Source: Parcubacteria group bacterium
GTDB taxonomy: Bacteria > Patescibacteria > ABY1 > Buchananbacterales > UBA6539
Reading direction: 5' to 3'
NCBI GenBank assembly: GCA_002687175.1
Contig: NYZP01000002.1
Coordinates: forward strand, 1-64,000
DNA length: 64,000 nt
A program made the translations under genes and the position numbers. Positions 7,862 through 16,392 of the stretch are shown here, one piece after another. The notes under the pieces were generated by a model. The model saw nothing but the letters and a program-made list of their open reading frames with translations, ran no database searches and was not told where the DNA came from. Numbering within the stretch: position 1 is the first letter of the stretch; each line of letters begins with the position of its first letter.

Positions 7862-10033
7862 TTAAGATGCAACTGACCTAGTATGACTACCTGCTAGGGG
7901 TTGCCTTTTTTGTAGTTCCTCCAACTGGTCAATGACCTGGGACACAAAACTTTCAGAGCCTATGGCGTGAACTCTAATAGCCAAAGCACGATACTCTTTG
8001 AGGGCATTCTCAACGGAATGGTTGCTCAAAATGACATGAATAAACAAGGTGTTGGCTGAGGCACTCTTAACAGCATCAGATACCTGGCGTTTCTTGTCAG
8101 ACTCAATAAACGCTACTTTCTTGGCACCAAGGCTACGAATATCCTGAAGCAGTCTGGTCTTGTGTGGAGCCACCTTCCTGCCACCGATAATCACTACCTT
8201 AGAAAAGATAGACAACGGAGGTTGCTCAACAGGCTCAATCTCAGGCTCTGCTGCTGGCGCCGGTACACCCTGAATATCCAGAATTCTGATAATACCTGCT
8301 GAATCTTTAGCTCTGACTGAAACAATCAGAGGAGAGTCAGGAGCCAGCAAGGCCTTCAAGGAATCAGGTTTAGAAAACAGGGATTGAGCAATGTTTAAGC
8401 CCATCTGTTTGCAGACATTAGCGATCTCTTGAAGTCGCAGAAGGTCTCTCCGGGAAAAAGAGTTCCAAAACTTTTCACTGTCACTGTCACTAAAGACTGG
8501 TAGTGTCTCGCGGATTTCAGCAATCAGTACCCCTCTGGTTGATACGTACTCCTCGTCCCCTTCAGGTCCTGTTGCTTGAGTAATCCGAGCACTTTCTGCT
8601 TGTTTACTTAAGAATCTGTTATATAGATCCTCAAGACCCTTAAGGGCTTGGCAACGTACTGAGAGTTTACCGGCACTCATTGCCTTGGTATACATTCCCT
8701 TAACGGCCCGCTTGGCATCACCCTGAAGTCTTTGCCCCAAATAACTCCAATACTGCTCGGCTTCATCCTCTATCTCCTGAGCTATCCAAAGATCCTTTTC
8801 CTTCTTGCATAAAGGTCCCAGCAGTCCACGAACAGTCTTCTGACCACGGTCATAAAACGGCAGGGGCTGCCACAACAGTCTCCCAGGATAATTACGATAG
8901 AATACCCAGGTGGTTCTCCTGACTGATTTCTTTGTGGGATAAGCATTCATTTTACTTTCCAGCTCTTCCCTAACAATCCGCGACATGGACATAGGCAGTA
9001 TCTGAAGACCAAGACCAAGCGCCAAAACGACAATTCCCCAAAATACCGGTTTACCCCAGTGGCTTAACCAGACTTCTTGAGCGACCGCATCAGCTATTCT
9101 TTGCTGTTCCGGCAAACGATGGGTGTTGAAGTAGTACGAACCGTAAGCCAAAGGCCAGCTGAGCGCAATGCTATTAGCTTTTTGCTGAATCGTCGTCATC
9201 ATCAGCTGTCTGGTGCTACGGGCGACGGTTGGTGTGCCTGGCCTGGTTGGCCTCAACCGTTCTGGCATTACCCCACTTTCAAGCTGTTTATTCACTTCGG
9301 GGGAGAGTGAACGAACACCGACTCCTCGTACATCTTTTTCAACTGTCCTTTGGGCCATAGAATATAACACCAGGCACGGACCAACCATTGACCGTAGTTC
9401 TCGAACCTGGCTCCTGGAAAAAACAAAATTATAGGACTCGTACGGTTTAGACTCAAACATAAAACCCTGGTCATCGTTTGAGCTGTAATTATCAATGGTC
9501 TTCTGAAGATTAAGAGCAGCCTGCTCCGCCTCTTGTCGCGCCGGGACTGAATTCATCAGAGCTTCATATTGCCCAACCCGCTGCTCATGACTCTTGGGCA
9601 TCTGGAAAAATGAGCCCATACTCAATATGGCCGGGCTAAAACGAATGGTTGTGACAATTCGTAACATTTCACCTTCTTGCTCAACTTCCTCGTAGTAAAA
9701 GTTGATCAAGTCTCCGGTGTAGCTTCGATCCCAATCAATCAATCCTTCAGACTCAATATTGGCCACTGGTTGAAGGATTTGGCCCAGACTCATCCTTAAA
9801 GTTTCGGCAATATGCTTTTTGCCGGAAATCATAAGGGCGTCTGTCATCTTCCTAACTTCGTCAGCTTGGTGCATAATCTCGAAAGCTGACACCTGCTGGT
9901 TCGCCAAAATGTTGATACGCTTTAGTTCAATCTCTGCTTCGATTTGCTTATTACTGGTGAAACCCTCCTGTCTAAACGAAAAAGCGATGGCCACCGAGCA
10001 TGCAAGCAACACAAAAAGCAATACTTGTCTCAT
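7862..10033 (-). CDS. Large membrane protein with a DUF2325-like C-terminal domain, unknown function
   Basis: A 723-residue protein. The start is the ATG at 10033 because GGGAGAAGAAG precedes it; an in-frame TTG 15 bases upstream lies inside that ribosome site. N-terminal signal or anchor (MRQVLLFVLLACSVAIAF), an exported segment of about 300 residues, a second membrane helix near residues 330-350 (FWGIVVLALGLGLQILPM), a helical cytoplasmic part, and from about residue 610 a Rossmann-like module beginning KVVIIGGRKVAPH that resembles DUF2325. A Pro/Glu linker precedes that module. The gene is clearly GC-richer than its neighbours and stands alone with its own terminator and a palindrome upstream. 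The topology suggests a transmembrane sensor, but that is inference. Confidence 0.6.
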   Translation of the reverse strand: MRQVLLFVLLACSVAIAFSFRQEGFTSNKQIEAEIELKRINILANQQVSAFEIMHQADEVRKMTDALMISGKKHIAETLRMSLGQILQPVANIESEGLIDWDRSYTGDLINFYYEEVEQEGEMLRIVTTIRFSPAILSMGSFFQMPKSHEQRVGQYEALMNSVPARQEAEQAALNLQKTIDNYSSNDDQGFMFESKPYESYNFVFSRSQVRELRSMVGPCLVLYSMAQRTVEKDVRGVGVRSLSPEVNKQLESGVMPERLRPTRPGTPTVARSTRQLMMTTIQQKANSIALSWPLAYGSYYFNTHRLPEQQRIADAVAQEVWLSHWGKPVFWGIVVLALGLGLQILPMSMSRIVREELESKMNAYPTKKSVRRTTWVFYRNYPGRLLWQPLPFYDRGQKTVRGLLGPLCKKEKDLWIAQEIEDEAEQYWSYLGQRLQGDAKRAVKGMYTKAMSAGKLSVRCQALKGLEDLYNRFLSKQAESARITQATGPEGDEEYVSTRGVLIAEIRETLPVFSDSDSEKFWNSFSRRDLLRLQEIANVCKQMGLNIAQSLFSKPDSLKALLAPDSPLIVSVRAKDSAGIIRILDIQGVPAPAAEPEIEPVEQPPLSIFSKVVIIGGRKVAPHKTRLLQDIRSLGAKKVAFIESDKKRQVSDAVKSASANTLFIHVILSNHSVENALKEYRALAIRVHAIGSESFVSQVIDQLEELQKRQPLAGSHTRSVAS

Positions 10034-10100
10034 CTCTTCTTCTCCCAATTTTTGGACCTAGTTGGTCCGTTTGTTGTCAACGATCTATTATCTATATAAA

Positions 10101-10126
10101 ACAAGTATAGTCTAGACCATACTTGT
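10101..10126. promoter_or_regulatory. 26-bp operator-like palindrome upstream of the 723-residue gene
   Basis: 12-bp arms (ACAAGTATAGTC and its near reverse complement, one mismatch) around a TA centre. Read leftward, a possible -10 GATAAT lies about 17 bases past it, so the palindrome would overlap the -35 region. Candidate repressor site. Confidence 0.45.
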
Positions 10127-10209
10127 GTATCTAATTTAATATTAAACCTTTTTTGTTTAGCTGTCTACCTGATTAATAGACTGACTAACGAAAAATTCTC
10201 AACATTTAT

Positions 10210-11370
10210 TTACTGCTTGATCGGCATGATGATATATAAATAATCAGCATCTTTTTTTGCCGGTTTTAAAACACAGGGGCTATTGCTATCAATCAAACTA
10301 ACTTCGGCCTGTTCAGTATTAATGTTTTGTAGTCCGTCAAGCAAGTAACGATAGTTAATAACAATACTGTTGCTGTCACCGGAAACTTCGCCGCTCATCC
10401 GGGATATATTTTCTCCTAGCTGATTGTTGGCCGAAGAGACAACTGTCTCTTTCTTGTCTGGTAAAAATTCTAAACTAACATCATAGATACCGCTTCTGGT
10501 AAACAAGCTGGTGGTCTTGGTGGCATTGATAAATTCAGAAACATTCAAGGTGGCGGTGGTGTTTTGTTGCTGAGGAATAATTTGTTGGTAATCTGGATAC
10601 TGTCCTTCAACCAAGCGTGAAATTAATTCAATATTACCAAGGACAAATAAAATCTGATTTTCTGCTAAATAAATTTCAACCTCATTAATATCTGAGATAG
10701 CGGCCGGATCTTTAAAACTTCCTAAAATCCGTTGGAGTTCTTGAAGGGTTCTGGTTGGGACAATTACTTTTTGGGGGACACTTGTTGATTTTTTTCCAAG
10801 GGCAACTGATTTTTCTGCCAAGCGATAGCTGTCAGTAGCTGCTAAGGTTAGCTTACCGTCAGCAAAGTTAAACAAAACTCCATTTATTTCTGGTCGTGTC
10901 TCGCTAGTAGAAACAGCAAAAATTGTTTGGCTTACGGCCTGGTGAAAATCTTGATAATCTAGGGCGTAAACATTTTTTTTATCAATTTGAGGAATTAATG
11001 GAAAGTCGGTAGCCGGGTGCCCCTTAACCTTAGTAGAATTATTCTTGCAACTAACTCCAAGAACTTGGTCCTTGCTTTCTTTGGGGTCGCTGTTTTTAGC
11101 AATTGACAAATCAACACGTTCTTTTGGTAATAGCCCGACGTAGTCGGCCAGTAATCGTGACTGAACAGTAAAATCTCCCTCTTCCTCAACCTTGCCCCGA
11201 ACAATACAGCTTACTCCAATCTCTAAATTTGTGGCTGAAAGTTTTATGGTGTTTTCTGAAGCTTGAATTAAAACATTATTTAAAATTTGTAGAGCAGTAT
11301 TTTTCGAAGCGATGTGACTAACAACAAATAACCCCTGATTTAAGTTCTCTTGCGTACACGATATCTTCAT
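10210..11370 (-). CDS. dnaN: DNA polymerase III beta sliding clamp
   Basis: Ring-shaped processivity clamp that tethers replicative polymerase to DNA. The 386 residues have the normal three-domain length. Family landmarks include the N-terminal MKISCTQENLNQGL, LQILNNVLIQA and LSATNLEIGVSC (first domain), ETRPEINGVLF near the middle, and the C-terminal YLYIIMPIKQ, which corresponds to the usual ...YVLMPMRL end. It lies 297 bp downstream of dnaA on the same strand, the classical dnaA-dnaN order at bacterial origins. No obvious ribosome site precedes the ATG. Nothing is missing. Confidence 0.95.
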   Translation of the reverse strand: MKISCTQENLNQGLFVVSHIASKNTALQILNNVLIQASENTIKLSATNLEIGVSCIVRGKVEEEGDFTVQSRLLADYVGLLPKERVDLSIAKNSDPKESKDQVLGVSCKNNSTKVKGHPATDFPLIPQIDKKNVYALDYQDFHQAVSQTIFAVSTSETRPEINGVLFNFADGKLTLAATDSYRLAEKSVALGKKSTSVPQKVIVPTRTLQELQRILGSFKDPAAISDINEVEIYLAENQILFVLGNIELISRLVEGQYPDYQQIIPQQQNTTATLNVSEFINATKTTSLFTRSGIYDVSLEFLPDKKETVVSSANNQLGENISRMSGEVSGDSNSIVINYRYLLDGLQNINTEQAEVSLIDSNSPCVLKPAKKDADYLYIIMPIKQ

Positions 11371-11667
11371 AAACAGTTATTAATTATTAAGTTATATATT
11401 TAATTAATAGTATATAGTAATAGGGTGGATAAGTAGGATAACTATATAATTTACTTTAGCTAAGCAATTTTTAAGTACCTTGGTATGTTAGTCTTATGTG
11501 GACTAATCTGTCAACAAAAGCTTAATAATTTTTAGTAGTAATTTAGTGGTAACCTTGTACTCAGTTCATACCTATTTTATCCAGCCAGTTTTGCTAAATT
11601 ATTTCCCCGTATTTTGATTTCTTTTCAACACCTTTTCCAAATTATAAAAAGGTGGTTGTGGGAAACT
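11371..11667. other. AT-rich dnaA-dnaN intergenic region with DnaA-box-like sites
   Basis: 297 bp without a gene. GGTGGATAA (11424-11432) is one base off the complement of TTATCCACA, and TTATCCAGC (11577-11585) matches 7 of 9. The left third is very AT-rich. It may be part of the origin or only a dnaN leader. Confidence 0.35.
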
Positions 11668-13023
11668 TTAATTGTAAAGTCGCTCCTTAATCAACTTAAC
11701 ATCTTGGTTGATTTTCTCGTCTTCATCTAAAATTTTGGTAATTTTTAGATGAGCATGCATCGCGGTGGTGTGATCACGGTTTCCGATCTCTTGACCAATT
11801 GAGGGAAAAGAACTTTTTAATTCTACCCTCATTAAATACATGACAATTTGACGAGGCACCGCTAAATTCTTTTTTCGGCAGGAACCTAATAGGTCATCAA
11901 TTTTAATATCAAAGAATTCAGCTACAATGTTAATTATTTGTTTAGGGGTTACTGATTTTTTACGCTGGGCCGAATAGATTGAAGACAAAATTTTTTTTAC
12001 ATTTTCTAAAATAGGTGCCGTACCATTTAATTGATGGTAGGCAATAATTTTATTTAAAGCACCTTCTAGCTCACGAACGTTGTTTTGCACATTAGTGGCG
12101 ACATAAGCGATAGTTTCCTCATCAAGCTGGCAGTTCTTTTCCTTACATTTTGCTTTTAAAATAGCGGCCCTGGTTTCTAGATCTGGAGCAGAGATGTCAG
12201 CGATCATCCCCCACTCAAAACGTGAGATTAATCGACTTTCCATGGCTGGGATAGCCTTTGGTGCACGATCAGCAGTCATCACCACTTGTTTGTTGTTTTG
12301 GTGAAGGGCATTAAAGGTGTGAAAAAATTCTTCTTGAGTACTTTCTTTGCCTGCTAAAAATTGAACATCATCAACTAACCAAACATCAGCTGAGCGATAA
12401 ATATTTTTAAACTTATCAACTTTGTTAGTAGATATTGATTTTATGAAATCGTTGGTAAATTTTTCACAAGAGACATAAAGCACTCTTTTGTTAGGGGAAC
12501 TTTCTAAGATTTTATTACCAATAGCCTGGGCTAAGTGAGTTTTACCAAGACCAACACCGCCATAAATAAATAATGGGTTGTAAACTGCGCCTGGTTTCTC
12601 TGATATAGCTATGCTGGCAGCCTGAGCCAGCTCATTTCCTTTACCAATTACAAAATTATTAAACCCGTAGCGTTTATTAAGGCCAAATTCATTAATTCGG
12701 GGAGTTTCGGCAACAAATGTCTTGGCAATTTTCTCTTCAGCCTTTTTAATAATGATGTCGGCTTGATTTTTACCCTTAGTTTCCACCTGATAAGTAATAA
12801 CCTTAACCTGATTATCAGTAATTTTCTGCAAGGCCTTGAGAATGGCGGAGTGGTACTTTTTTTCTAACCAGGCTTTAGTGAAAGTATTGGGTACACCAAT
12901 GGTAATATTTTCACTATTGTAGGTATAGATAAAAGTATTTTTGAACCAAGTGGTAAAATTGGCTCGACTTAGGGTCAGCTCAAGCTCTCCTAGAGCTGCT
13001 TGCCAAATTTTTTGCTCCTCCAT
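11668..13023 (-). CDS. dnaA: Chromosomal replication initiator DnaA
   Basis: AAA+ ATPase that binds DnaA boxes and melts the origin. 451 residues. Domain I (1-80) carries the helicase-loading fold (WQAALGELELTL, FTTWFKNT). The ATPase has Walker A GGVGLGKT (155-162) and Walker B VWLVDDVQ with Asp218/Asp219. Domain IV ends with the DNA-binding signature GNRDHTTAMHAHLKI. Every element needed for activity is present. On the minus strand the leader contains a GTCCCGC/GCGGGAC hairpin (13049-13067) and an extended -10 TGCTATAAT, with a DnaA-box-like TTATCCCCA at 13116-13124 near the -35 region, consistent with autoregulation. Confidence 0.97.
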   Translation of the reverse strand: MEEQKIWQAALGELELTLSRANFTTWFKNTFIYTYNSENITIGVPNTFTKAWLEKKYHSAILKALQKITDNQVKVITYQVETKGKNQADIIIKKAEEKIAKTFVAETPRINEFGLNKRYGFNNFVIGKGNELAQAASIAISEKPGAVYNPLFIYGGVGLGKTHLAQAIGNKILESSPNKRVLYVSCEKFTNDFIKSISTNKVDKFKNIYRSADVWLVDDVQFLAGKESTQEEFFHTFNALHQNNKQVVMTADRAPKAIPAMESRLISRFEWGMIADISAPDLETRAAILKAKCKEKNCQLDEETIAYVATNVQNNVRELEGALNKIIAYHQLNGTAPILENVKKILSSIYSAQRKKSVTPKQIINIVAEFFDIKIDDLLGSCRKKNLAVPRQIVMYLMRVELKSSFPSIGQEIGNRDHTTAMHAHLKITKILDEDEKINQDVKLIKERLYN

Positions 13024-13262
13024 AAGTTTATGAGATGTTTATCGCATTGTCCCGCAAAAAGCGGGACGATGAAGTAGTTTAAATTTAGTGACCACCCTAT
13101 TATAGCACAATGAGGTTATCCCCAAAACAGCTTTTAGTTAAATAAAATGTTAATAAATTGTTGATGAAGTGTGTATAATAATTTAACCCTTTTCTATATT
13201 TTGGTCAAGACCTTTGACTAAAGGATTGAAGCCTGATATCATATATTAGTAATTGCTAATAT
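13024..13262. other. Candidate replication origin between dnaA and rpmH
   Basis: The divergent junction of dnaA-dnaN and rpmH-rnpA-yidD-yidC is where many bacteria keep oriC. It holds TTATCCCCA (13116-13124, 8 of 9 to the DnaA box), an AT-rich stretch at about 13130-13190, a leftward dnaA -10 (ATTATA 13099-13104 on plus) and a rightward TATAAT (13174-13179) for rpmH. Only one good DnaA box is seen, so this call rests mainly on gene order. Confidence 0.5.
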
Positions 13263-13400
13263 ATGCCAAAAAGAACTTATCAACCAAAAAAACGTAAGCA
13301 AAAAAGAAAGCACGGCTTTATGGCGCGCTCTTCTAGCGTTGGTGGTAAAAATATTTTAAAACGCCGAAGACAAAAGAAGCGAACTAAGTTATCAGCTTAA
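13263..13400 (+). CDS. rpmH: 50S ribosomal protein L34
   Basis: A 45-residue, very basic protein, MPKRTYQPKKRKQKRKHGFM at the start and RRRQKKRTKLSA at the end, the standard L34 pattern (in the common form, KRTYQPSKRKRKRKHGFRARM). Its ATG at 13263 comes 84 bp after a TATAAT box. rnpA starts one base after its stop, so the two are translationally tight, as in most bacteria. Confidence 0.96.
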   Translation: MPKRTYQPKKRKQKRKHGFMARSSSVGGKNILKRRRQKKRTKLSA

Positions 13401-13401
13401 T

Positions 13402-13743
13402 ATGTTGCCGGCTAGCAAGCGTCTAACCAAAGACAAGGATATAAAAAGAGTTAATAAAGCTGGACAGTCATATTTTTCTCCACTTTTCAAACTAAAATAC
13501 CTTGCCAATGATAAAAGTTTAAGCCGCTTTACGGTAGTGGTTTCTAATAAGGTTAGTAAGAAAGCTGTTTTGCGGAATCGTTTAAGACGACAGCTTAGAG
13601 AAATAATTAGGTTAAATTTAAAGAAAATTAAATCTGGCCATGACATTATCGTCTCTGTCAAAAGCCAATCATTAGGCAAGACTTATCAGGATTTAGAAAA
13701 TAGCCTTAACCTAGCTTTAAAAAAATCTAAATTATTAAAATGA
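13402..13743 (+). CDS. rnpA: Ribonuclease P protein component
   Basis: Protein subunit that helps the RNase P RNA trim tRNA 5' ends. 113 residues, normal length. Visible: the N-terminal LPASKRLTKDKD, the central beta sheet SRFTVVVSNKVSKKAVLRNR and the RNR-type basic helix NRLRRQLREIIR. It begins one base after rpmH stops and its stop TGA overlaps the ATG of yidD by four bases (ATGA at 13740-13743), suggesting translational coupling. The RNase P RNA gene is not in this window. Confidence 0.93.
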   Translation: MLPASKRLTKDKDIKRVNKAGQSYFSPLFKLKYLANDKSLSRFTVVVSNKVSKKAVLRNRLRRQLREIIRLNLKKIKSGHDIIVSVKSQSLGKTYQDLENSLNLALKKSKLLK

Positions 13744-13994
13744 TTAAAATATTTAATCCCGCTAAACTTCTCGTCCTTAAATTAATAAGGATTTATCAAA
13801 AGACAATGTCTTTTGACCATGGTGCCATGAGGCACTTTTTTCCTTATGGCTATTGTCGTTTTTATCCAACCTGTTCTGAGTACGGACATCAAGCAGTCTC
13901 CAAGTACGGAGTCATTAAAGGTGGGTTAATTACTGCTTGGCGAATTTTACGGTGTAATCCTTGGAATAGCGGTGGCCACGACGAAGTATTATAA
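13740..13994 (+). CDS. yidD: Membrane protein insertion efficiency factor YidD
   Basis: Small membrane-associated factor thought to help the YidC insertase. 84 residues with the family core CRFYPTCSEYGHQAV and the WRILRCNPWNSGGHDEVL end, including the conserved cysteines. It overlaps rnpA by four bases. In most bacteria yidC follows directly; here a GxxExxY cassette of about 500 bp separates them, and its left inverted repeat begins at the yidD stop codon. Confidence 0.93.
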   Translation: MIKIFNPAKLLVLKLIRIYQKTMSFDHGAMRHFFPYGYCRFYPTCSEYGHQAVSKYGVIKGGLITAWRILRCNPWNSGGHDEVL

Positions 13995-14059
13995 TGCTAA
14001 TTACAAATGTATGCGAATGCTGCGAATGGTACTAATAAACTGATTTACAATATAGTCAA

Positions 14060-14088
14060 CATGGCGTTAACTACTCATAAATGCTATG
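14060..14088 (+). promoter_or_regulatory. Start-codon hairpin of the GxxExxY gene
   Basis: CATGGCGTT (14060-14068) can pair, with two G-U pairs, with AAATGCTATG (14079-14088), whose last three bases are the start codon. The same motif precedes the GIY-YIG gene and the four-helix-bundle gene elsewhere in this window. Confidence 0.55.
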
Positions 14089-14469
14089 TTGCAAAAAGTA
14101 ATCTATCCTGAGTTATCCTATCAAATTATTGGCACCTGTTTTCAAGTACATAATGAGCTGGGTCGCTTTTGTAAGGAAAAGCAATATGCTGATAGATTAG
14201 AACAATTATTGAGAGCTAATCAGCTAAGGTATAGCCGAGAAATAAAAATACCATTTGAATTTAGTGAAGGACAAGTTGGTGGTAATATAGCCGACTTCTT
14301 AATAGCTAATAAAATAATTTTAGAATGTAAAGCTAAAAAATTTGTTACTAAAGATGACTATCATCAGGTGCAAAGGTACCTGAAAGCGACAAAAATAAAA
14401 TTGGGTTTAATTGTAAATTTTAGAACTGTCTATTTAAGTCCAAAGAGAGTCATTAATTATTATTTGTAG
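14086..14469 (+). CDS. GxxExxY family protein (PD-(D/E)XK nuclease-like)
   Basis: A 127-residue protein of the GxxExxY family, whose fold is that of PD-(D/E)XK nucleases but whose cellular role is unknown. Seen: IGTCFQVHNELGRFCKEKQY, a variant of the usual VHxxLGxGxxExxY segment, and the core ADFLIANKIILECKA, with Asp and E-C-K in the nuclease-motif positions, then LGLIVNFRTVYLSPKRVI. It sits in an inverted-repeat cassette inside the yidD-yidC junction, and its ATG is the tip of a hairpin arm. Both mobility and autoregulation are possible; neither is proven. Confidence 0.85.
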   Translation: MLQKVIYPELSYQIIGTCFQVHNELGRFCKEKQYADRLEQLLRANQLRYSREIKIPFEFSEGQVGGNIADFLIANKIILECKAKKFVTKDDYHQVQRYLKATKIKLGLIVNFRTVYLSPKRVINYYL

Positions 14470-14505
14470 TATTCGTATAAATTCGTAAATTAGTATTATA
14501 TTTTT

Positions 14506-15276
14506 ATGATTGAGCTATTTAACACATTTCTGGTAGTACCATTACTTAACCTTCTAGTATTTTTTTATAATGTTATTCCAGGCCAAGATCTAGGAGTAGC
14601 GATTATTTTTTTAACCGTGGCCATTAAATTAGCTTTATATCCCCTGTCTCATCAATCAATCAAGTCACAAAAAGCTCTTCAGGATCTTCAGCCTAAAATG
14701 GAAGCGATAAAGAAACAGTTTAAGAATGACAAGGAAAGGCTGGCCAAAGAAATGATGGCGCTGTATAAATCGGAAAAGGTTAATCCCCTATCTTCCTGTT
14801 TACCACTTTTAATTCAGTTACCTTTCTTGATCGCGGTGTTTCATGTATTTCGTACCGGAGTTGATTCAGCCAGCCTGGACTTACTATATTCATTCGTCGC
14901 AAATCCGGGAGAGTTAAATCCAATCGCTTTTGGTTTTTTAAATTTATCTAATCCTAATATAGTTCTGGCAGCTTTAACCGGTGGAGCTCAATTTTGGCAA
15001 ACTAAGATGCTAATGTCTAAACGACAGCCAAAAGTCCCCGGGGCCAAGGATGAAGACATGATGGCAACCATGAACAAACAGATGCTTTATTTTATGCCAA
15101 TCATTACAGTAGTGATTGGGGCAACACTGCCAGCCGCCCTAATCTTATACTGGTTACTGACAACTGTTTTAACGGTGGCACAACAAAAATTGATGTTTTC
15201 CAAGAAGGGACAGAAGGAGAAAGACGATAATCAAGTAGAAATAATTGATAAACCTAATGAGAATCCTCAGCAGTGA
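14506..15276 (+). CDS. yidC: Membrane protein insertase YidC
   Basis: Polytopic insertase placing proteins into the cytoplasmic membrane. 256 residues, the short Gram-positive-like form without the large periplasmic domain. Visible: IIFLTVAIKLALYPLSHQSI with the positively charged groove residue (Lys in AIKLALYP), the cytoplasmic hairpin KALQDLQPKMEAIKKQFKND, PLLIQLPFLIAVFHVF and a final helix ALILYWLLTTVLTVAQQ. It ends in a charged tail that overlaps the next gene's start by 20 bp. Normally in one operon with rnpA and yidD; here separated by a cassette. Confidence 0.94.
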   Translation: MIELFNTFLVVPLLNLLVFFYNVIPGQDLGVAIIFLTVAIKLALYPLSHQSIKSQKALQDLQPKMEAIKKQFKNDKERLAKEMMALYKSEKVNPLSSCLPLLIQLPFLIAVFHVFRTGVDSASLDLLYSFVANPGELNPIAFGFLNLSNPNIVLAALTGGAQFWQTKMLMSKRQPKVPGAKDEDMMATMNKQMLYFMPIITVVIGATLPAALILYWLLTTVLTVAQQKLMFSKKGQKEKDDNQVEIIDKPNENPQQ

Positions 15277-15541
15277 ATTAATCAATTTGCCAGTGTATGC
15301 CCAAAATGGACAAAATTTGGGTAGAATAGATTCTTTTGAGGTTGACGTTGATGCTCACACCATCTTACGTTATCATATTAAAACAGGCTTGATTAAGGGC
15401 TTATGGCATGAACAGTTAGTGGTTGCTCAAAGCCAAGTTATCTCTATTTCAAAAACTAAAATGGTGGTAAAGGACGGAGTTATTAAAAAACCGGCCCTTA
15501 GTCTTAAAAAGGCGAGGTTGGCATCTCCGGCTACTAAGTAA
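15257..15541 (+). CDS. PRC-barrel domain protein
   Basis: 94 residues. The start taken is the ATG at 15257 (MRILSSELINLPVYAQNG); an in-frame TTG 12 bases earlier is possible. The sequence LPVYAQNGQNLGRIDSFEVD has the short-strand pattern of the PRC barrel, a domain found in RimM and in photosynthetic reaction centre H subunits, and the C-terminal third is basic. It overlaps the yidC stop and so is probably translated from the same message. There is no RimM N-terminal domain, so a 16S-maturation role cannot be claimed. Confidence 0.7.
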   Translation: MRILSSELINLPVYAQNGQNLGRIDSFEVDVDAHTILRYHIKTGLIKGLWHEQLVVAQSQVISISKTKMVVKDGVIKKPALSLKKARLASPATK

Positions 15542-15554
15542 CAGTTTACAAACA

Positions 15555-15588
15555 AAAAAGCCGAGACATTGAATTGTCTCGGCTTTTT
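15555..15588. terminator. Bidirectional terminator
   Basis: A perfect AAAAAGCCGAGACA/TGTCTCGGCTTTTT stem with a TTGAAT loop, between convergent genes. It has T-runs on both strands. Confidence 0.9.
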
Positions 15589-15605
15589 CTATTCAGTTTT
15601 ATGGG

Positions 15606-16370
15606 TTAAAACATTCGATTCTTGCCGACTATTACCCTTAATTTTTTAGGAACGATTTCAATTTTAACCGGAGTTTTTAGAATTTTTTGTCCATCGGTGA
15701 CTACTGGCAATGAGTCTCTACTTCGTATGGAGATTTTTTTAAAAGGGATGACACTACTGTTGGCCGAAGTTGTTTTTTTAAATATTTGTGAAAAGCCAGA
15801 GGCTAGGGGTTTAATCAGAATTTCCAGTAGACCATCTTGGGGGTTGAAATAACTGCCCTGGCCTGGCGCGGCCACTAACAATGGACGGAGATTGCAAATA
15901 CTAATTTCATTATGGTTCTGCGGAGTAACTTTAAATTTATCTTCACACTCGATAGTTACTTGCCCGCCAGAAACTGTTATGCTGGACAGAAAATAAGTAT
16001 TATTAACTTTGCCCAAGTCAATTTTTTCAATAATTCTGGCCGCTAAAACGTTGCAGGCATCCTCTTGGGATGGAATACCCAGTATGGTGGCTATTTTATT
16101 TTCTGCCCCGACTGGAATATAACCAACAGCGGTATTAAACTGCGCAGCCAGATTGATGATCTGACTAAATGTTTTGTCATTGCCTACTACCACTATAGTT
16201 TTAATACCGTTTCTCACCTCTTCAGTTAATAGCTCGCCAATGTTTCTTAATGGCGACAGGCGAAATATTTTGCCACCAATACCAAGATCAGTTAATCTGG
16301 TTTCTATTTTAGCCAGAAAGCTGTTGTATTTTTTATTATTTAAAAAGGAGTCGTAAAGATGCAAGTACAT
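15606..16370 (-). CDS. Diacylglycerol kinase-like protein with degenerate catalytic motif
   Basis: 254 residues resembling the YegS/LCB5/DagK lipid kinase fold: IKTIVVVGNDKTFSQIIN where active kinases have the GGDGT...N loop, and IPVGAENKIATILGIP where they have IPLGTxNDFARxLGIP. The nucleotide loop reads G-N-D-K-T, so the second glycine and the glycine after Asp are replaced. This suggests altered or lost kinase activity. It is separated from yidC and the PRC gene by a bidirectional terminator and lies 22 bp downstream of bactofilin on the same strand, so it is probably co-transcribed with it. Confidence 0.7.
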   Translation of the reverse strand: MYLHLYDSFLNNKKYNSFLAKIETRLTDLGIGGKIFRLSPLRNIGELLTEEVRNGIKTIVVVGNDKTFSQIINLAAQFNTAVGYIPVGAENKIATILGIPSQEDACNVLAARIIEKIDLGKVNNTYFLSSITVSGGQVTIECEDKFKVTPQNHNEISICNLRPLLVAAPGQGSYFNPQDGLLEILIKPLASGFSQIFKKTTSANSSVIPFKKISIRSRDSLPVVTDGQKILKTPVKIEIVPKKLRVIVGKNRMF

Positions 16371-16392
16371 AAGATTTTTATATCACTAGAGG

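Larger units (their letters stand above)
13989..14500. mobile_element. Inverted-repeat cassette carrying a GxxExxY gene
   Basis: The sequence from about 13990 to 14021 (TATAATGCTAATT..., then two ATGCGAA-type units) is the inverted, imperfect copy of about 14467-14500 (ATTCGTA units, then AATTAGTATTATA). Aligned by eye, about 24 of 30 bases agree. The pair brackets one gene and splits the usual yidD-yidC junction. No transposase is inside. Confidence 0.6.

Noticed and set aside
9077..9495. Open frames overlapping the 723-residue gene
   Set aside because: Shadows of a longer, better-supported gene with a ribosome site.
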